Origin: Bacteroidota bacterium
Lineage (GTDB): Bacteria > Bacteroidota > Bacteroidia > B-17B0 > Aurantibacillaceae
Assembly: GCA_003153315.1 (NCBI GenBank)
Contig: PLYA01000027.1
Coordinates: forward strand, 7,485 to 55,468
Length of the DNA: 47,984 nt
Direction of reading: 5' to 3'
In this document: positions 47,729 through 47,984 of the stretch, piece by piece
How positions within the stretch are numbered: position 1 is the stretch's first letter
Layout of the letters: each line of letters begins with the position of its first letter
The notes under the pieces: model-generated
The model's database searches: none
What the model was told of the DNA's origin: nothing
Seen by the model: only the letters and a program-made list of their open reading frames with translations
Program-made: the position numbers and the translations under genes

Positions 47729-47984
47729 ATGACTAATGACGAATTATTGCTTGACTTAAAAAGTAGTTTAAGGTCAGCTAAATTGCATGTAGAACGAATA
47801 AAAAGAGAGGTTAGCTTATTAACCGATAGAAGCCCTAAGATAATGAAGGCTAAAGTACATGAAAATTTAGCAATAGCCGAAAGGTCTGTATTAGACATAG
47901 AAAATAGAATAGATAAATTAGAACTTGTAATAAAAAATGAAAATAAACCAATGAGCCGTTACCCGTCTGACGAAGAAATAAAAT
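47729..47984 (+). CDS. Hypothetical coiled-coil protein, cut by the window edge
   Basis: Only the first 85 codons are in the window; no stop is reached. The visible part starts MTNDELLLDLKSSLRSAKLH and is rich in Lys, Glu, Leu and Arg with heptad-like spacing (LAIAERSVLDIENRIDKLEL), which suggests a coiled coil. There is no signal peptide. The family cannot be judged from this part. Confidence 0.6.
   Translation, partial: MTNDELLLDLKSSLRSAKLHVERIKREVSLLTDRSPKIMKAKVHENLAIAERSVLDIENRIDKLELVIKNENKPMSRYPSDEEIK

Noticed and set aside
47572..47898. 109-residue N-terminal extension of the membrane protein at 46831-47571
   Set aside because: It runs across a direct repeat and the promoter and start of the opposite-strand gene at 47729, and the ATG at 47571 opens a proper hydrophobic anchor.
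1..47984. Insertion sequence, integrase or tRNA marking an integrated element
   Set aside because: No transposase, recombinase or tRNA cloverleaf was found by reading; possible transfer of the restriction island rests on gene content only.

Overview
The window is AT-rich chromosomal DNA from a member of the Bacteroidota. Several independent signs agree: type IX secretion (T9SS) C-terminal sorting domains of type A and type B on five intact proteins, the T9SS lipoprotein PorW/SprE, a TonB receptor followed by DUF4249 lipoproteins, DUF349 and DUF5683 proteins, a LuxC-type acyl-CoA reductase beside a 2[4Fe-4S] ferredoxin, and repeated promoter boxes of the Bacteroidota form TAnnTTTG. No tRNA, rRNA, transposase, integrase or CRISPR array was seen. 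I cannot place it below phylum with confidence.

Layout. 1-1000: a YwqK/MORN-like secreted protein bracketed by GC-rich repeat DNA, then a patatin. 1820-2176: a 21-bp-period tandem array. 2225-6449: an operon of subtilase, LysM + periplasmic-binding fusion, and hemF. 6553-9065: a TPR/PD40 protein and a collagen-like lipoprotein. 9128-12205: an operon of MoxR ATPase, methyltransferase, DUF5683 protein and dapB. 12365-14843: an SBBP-repeat T9SS protein and the stump of a leucine-rich-repeat T9SS gene. 14844-16252: an orphan gene, a second 21-bp array, a palindromic operator and an XRE regulator. 16258-19380: a methyltransferase / GHKL-ATPase restriction enzyme / Vsr island. 19583-25531: a 57-aa protein, a giant PKD T9SS protein and a DUF349 protein. 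25939-30159: TonB receptor and two DUF4249 lipoproteins. 30195-34188: ferredoxin, acyl-CoA reductase, PKD T9SS protein, ABC ATPase, dapA. 34243-35309: a third 21-bp array and a second orphan gene. 35518-39488: two T9SS proteins, an aminotransferase and a bacilliredoxin. 39537-44441: HAD phosphatase, porW and a phosphohexomutase. 44481-47984: tiny lipoproteins and membrane peptides, a third orphan gene, a fourth 21-bp array, a membrane protein and a gene cut by the window edge.

How the genes fit together. Much of the window is cell-envelope work: PorW supports the machine that exports the T9SS cargo proteins, and dapA and dapB feed lysine and peptidoglycan synthesis. Ferredoxin and acyl-CoA reductase form a divergent pair.

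The least explained part is a dispersed set. Four tandem arrays have unrelated sequences but the same exact 21-bp period. Three of them lie beside leaderless-signal, roughly 250-aa orphan genes, and those three genes share a conserved A-rich 5' leader. At the array-2 locus a 24-bp palindrome next to an XRE gene overlaps the -33 box of the promoter that reads through the array into the orphan gene. This is my main candidate for an undescribed system. Other points of interest are a REP-like palindrome inserted inside the signal peptide of the TonB receptor, an ABC ATPase with no canonical start codon, and several promoter boxes lying 4-5 nt before the ATG, which implies leaderless mRNAs.
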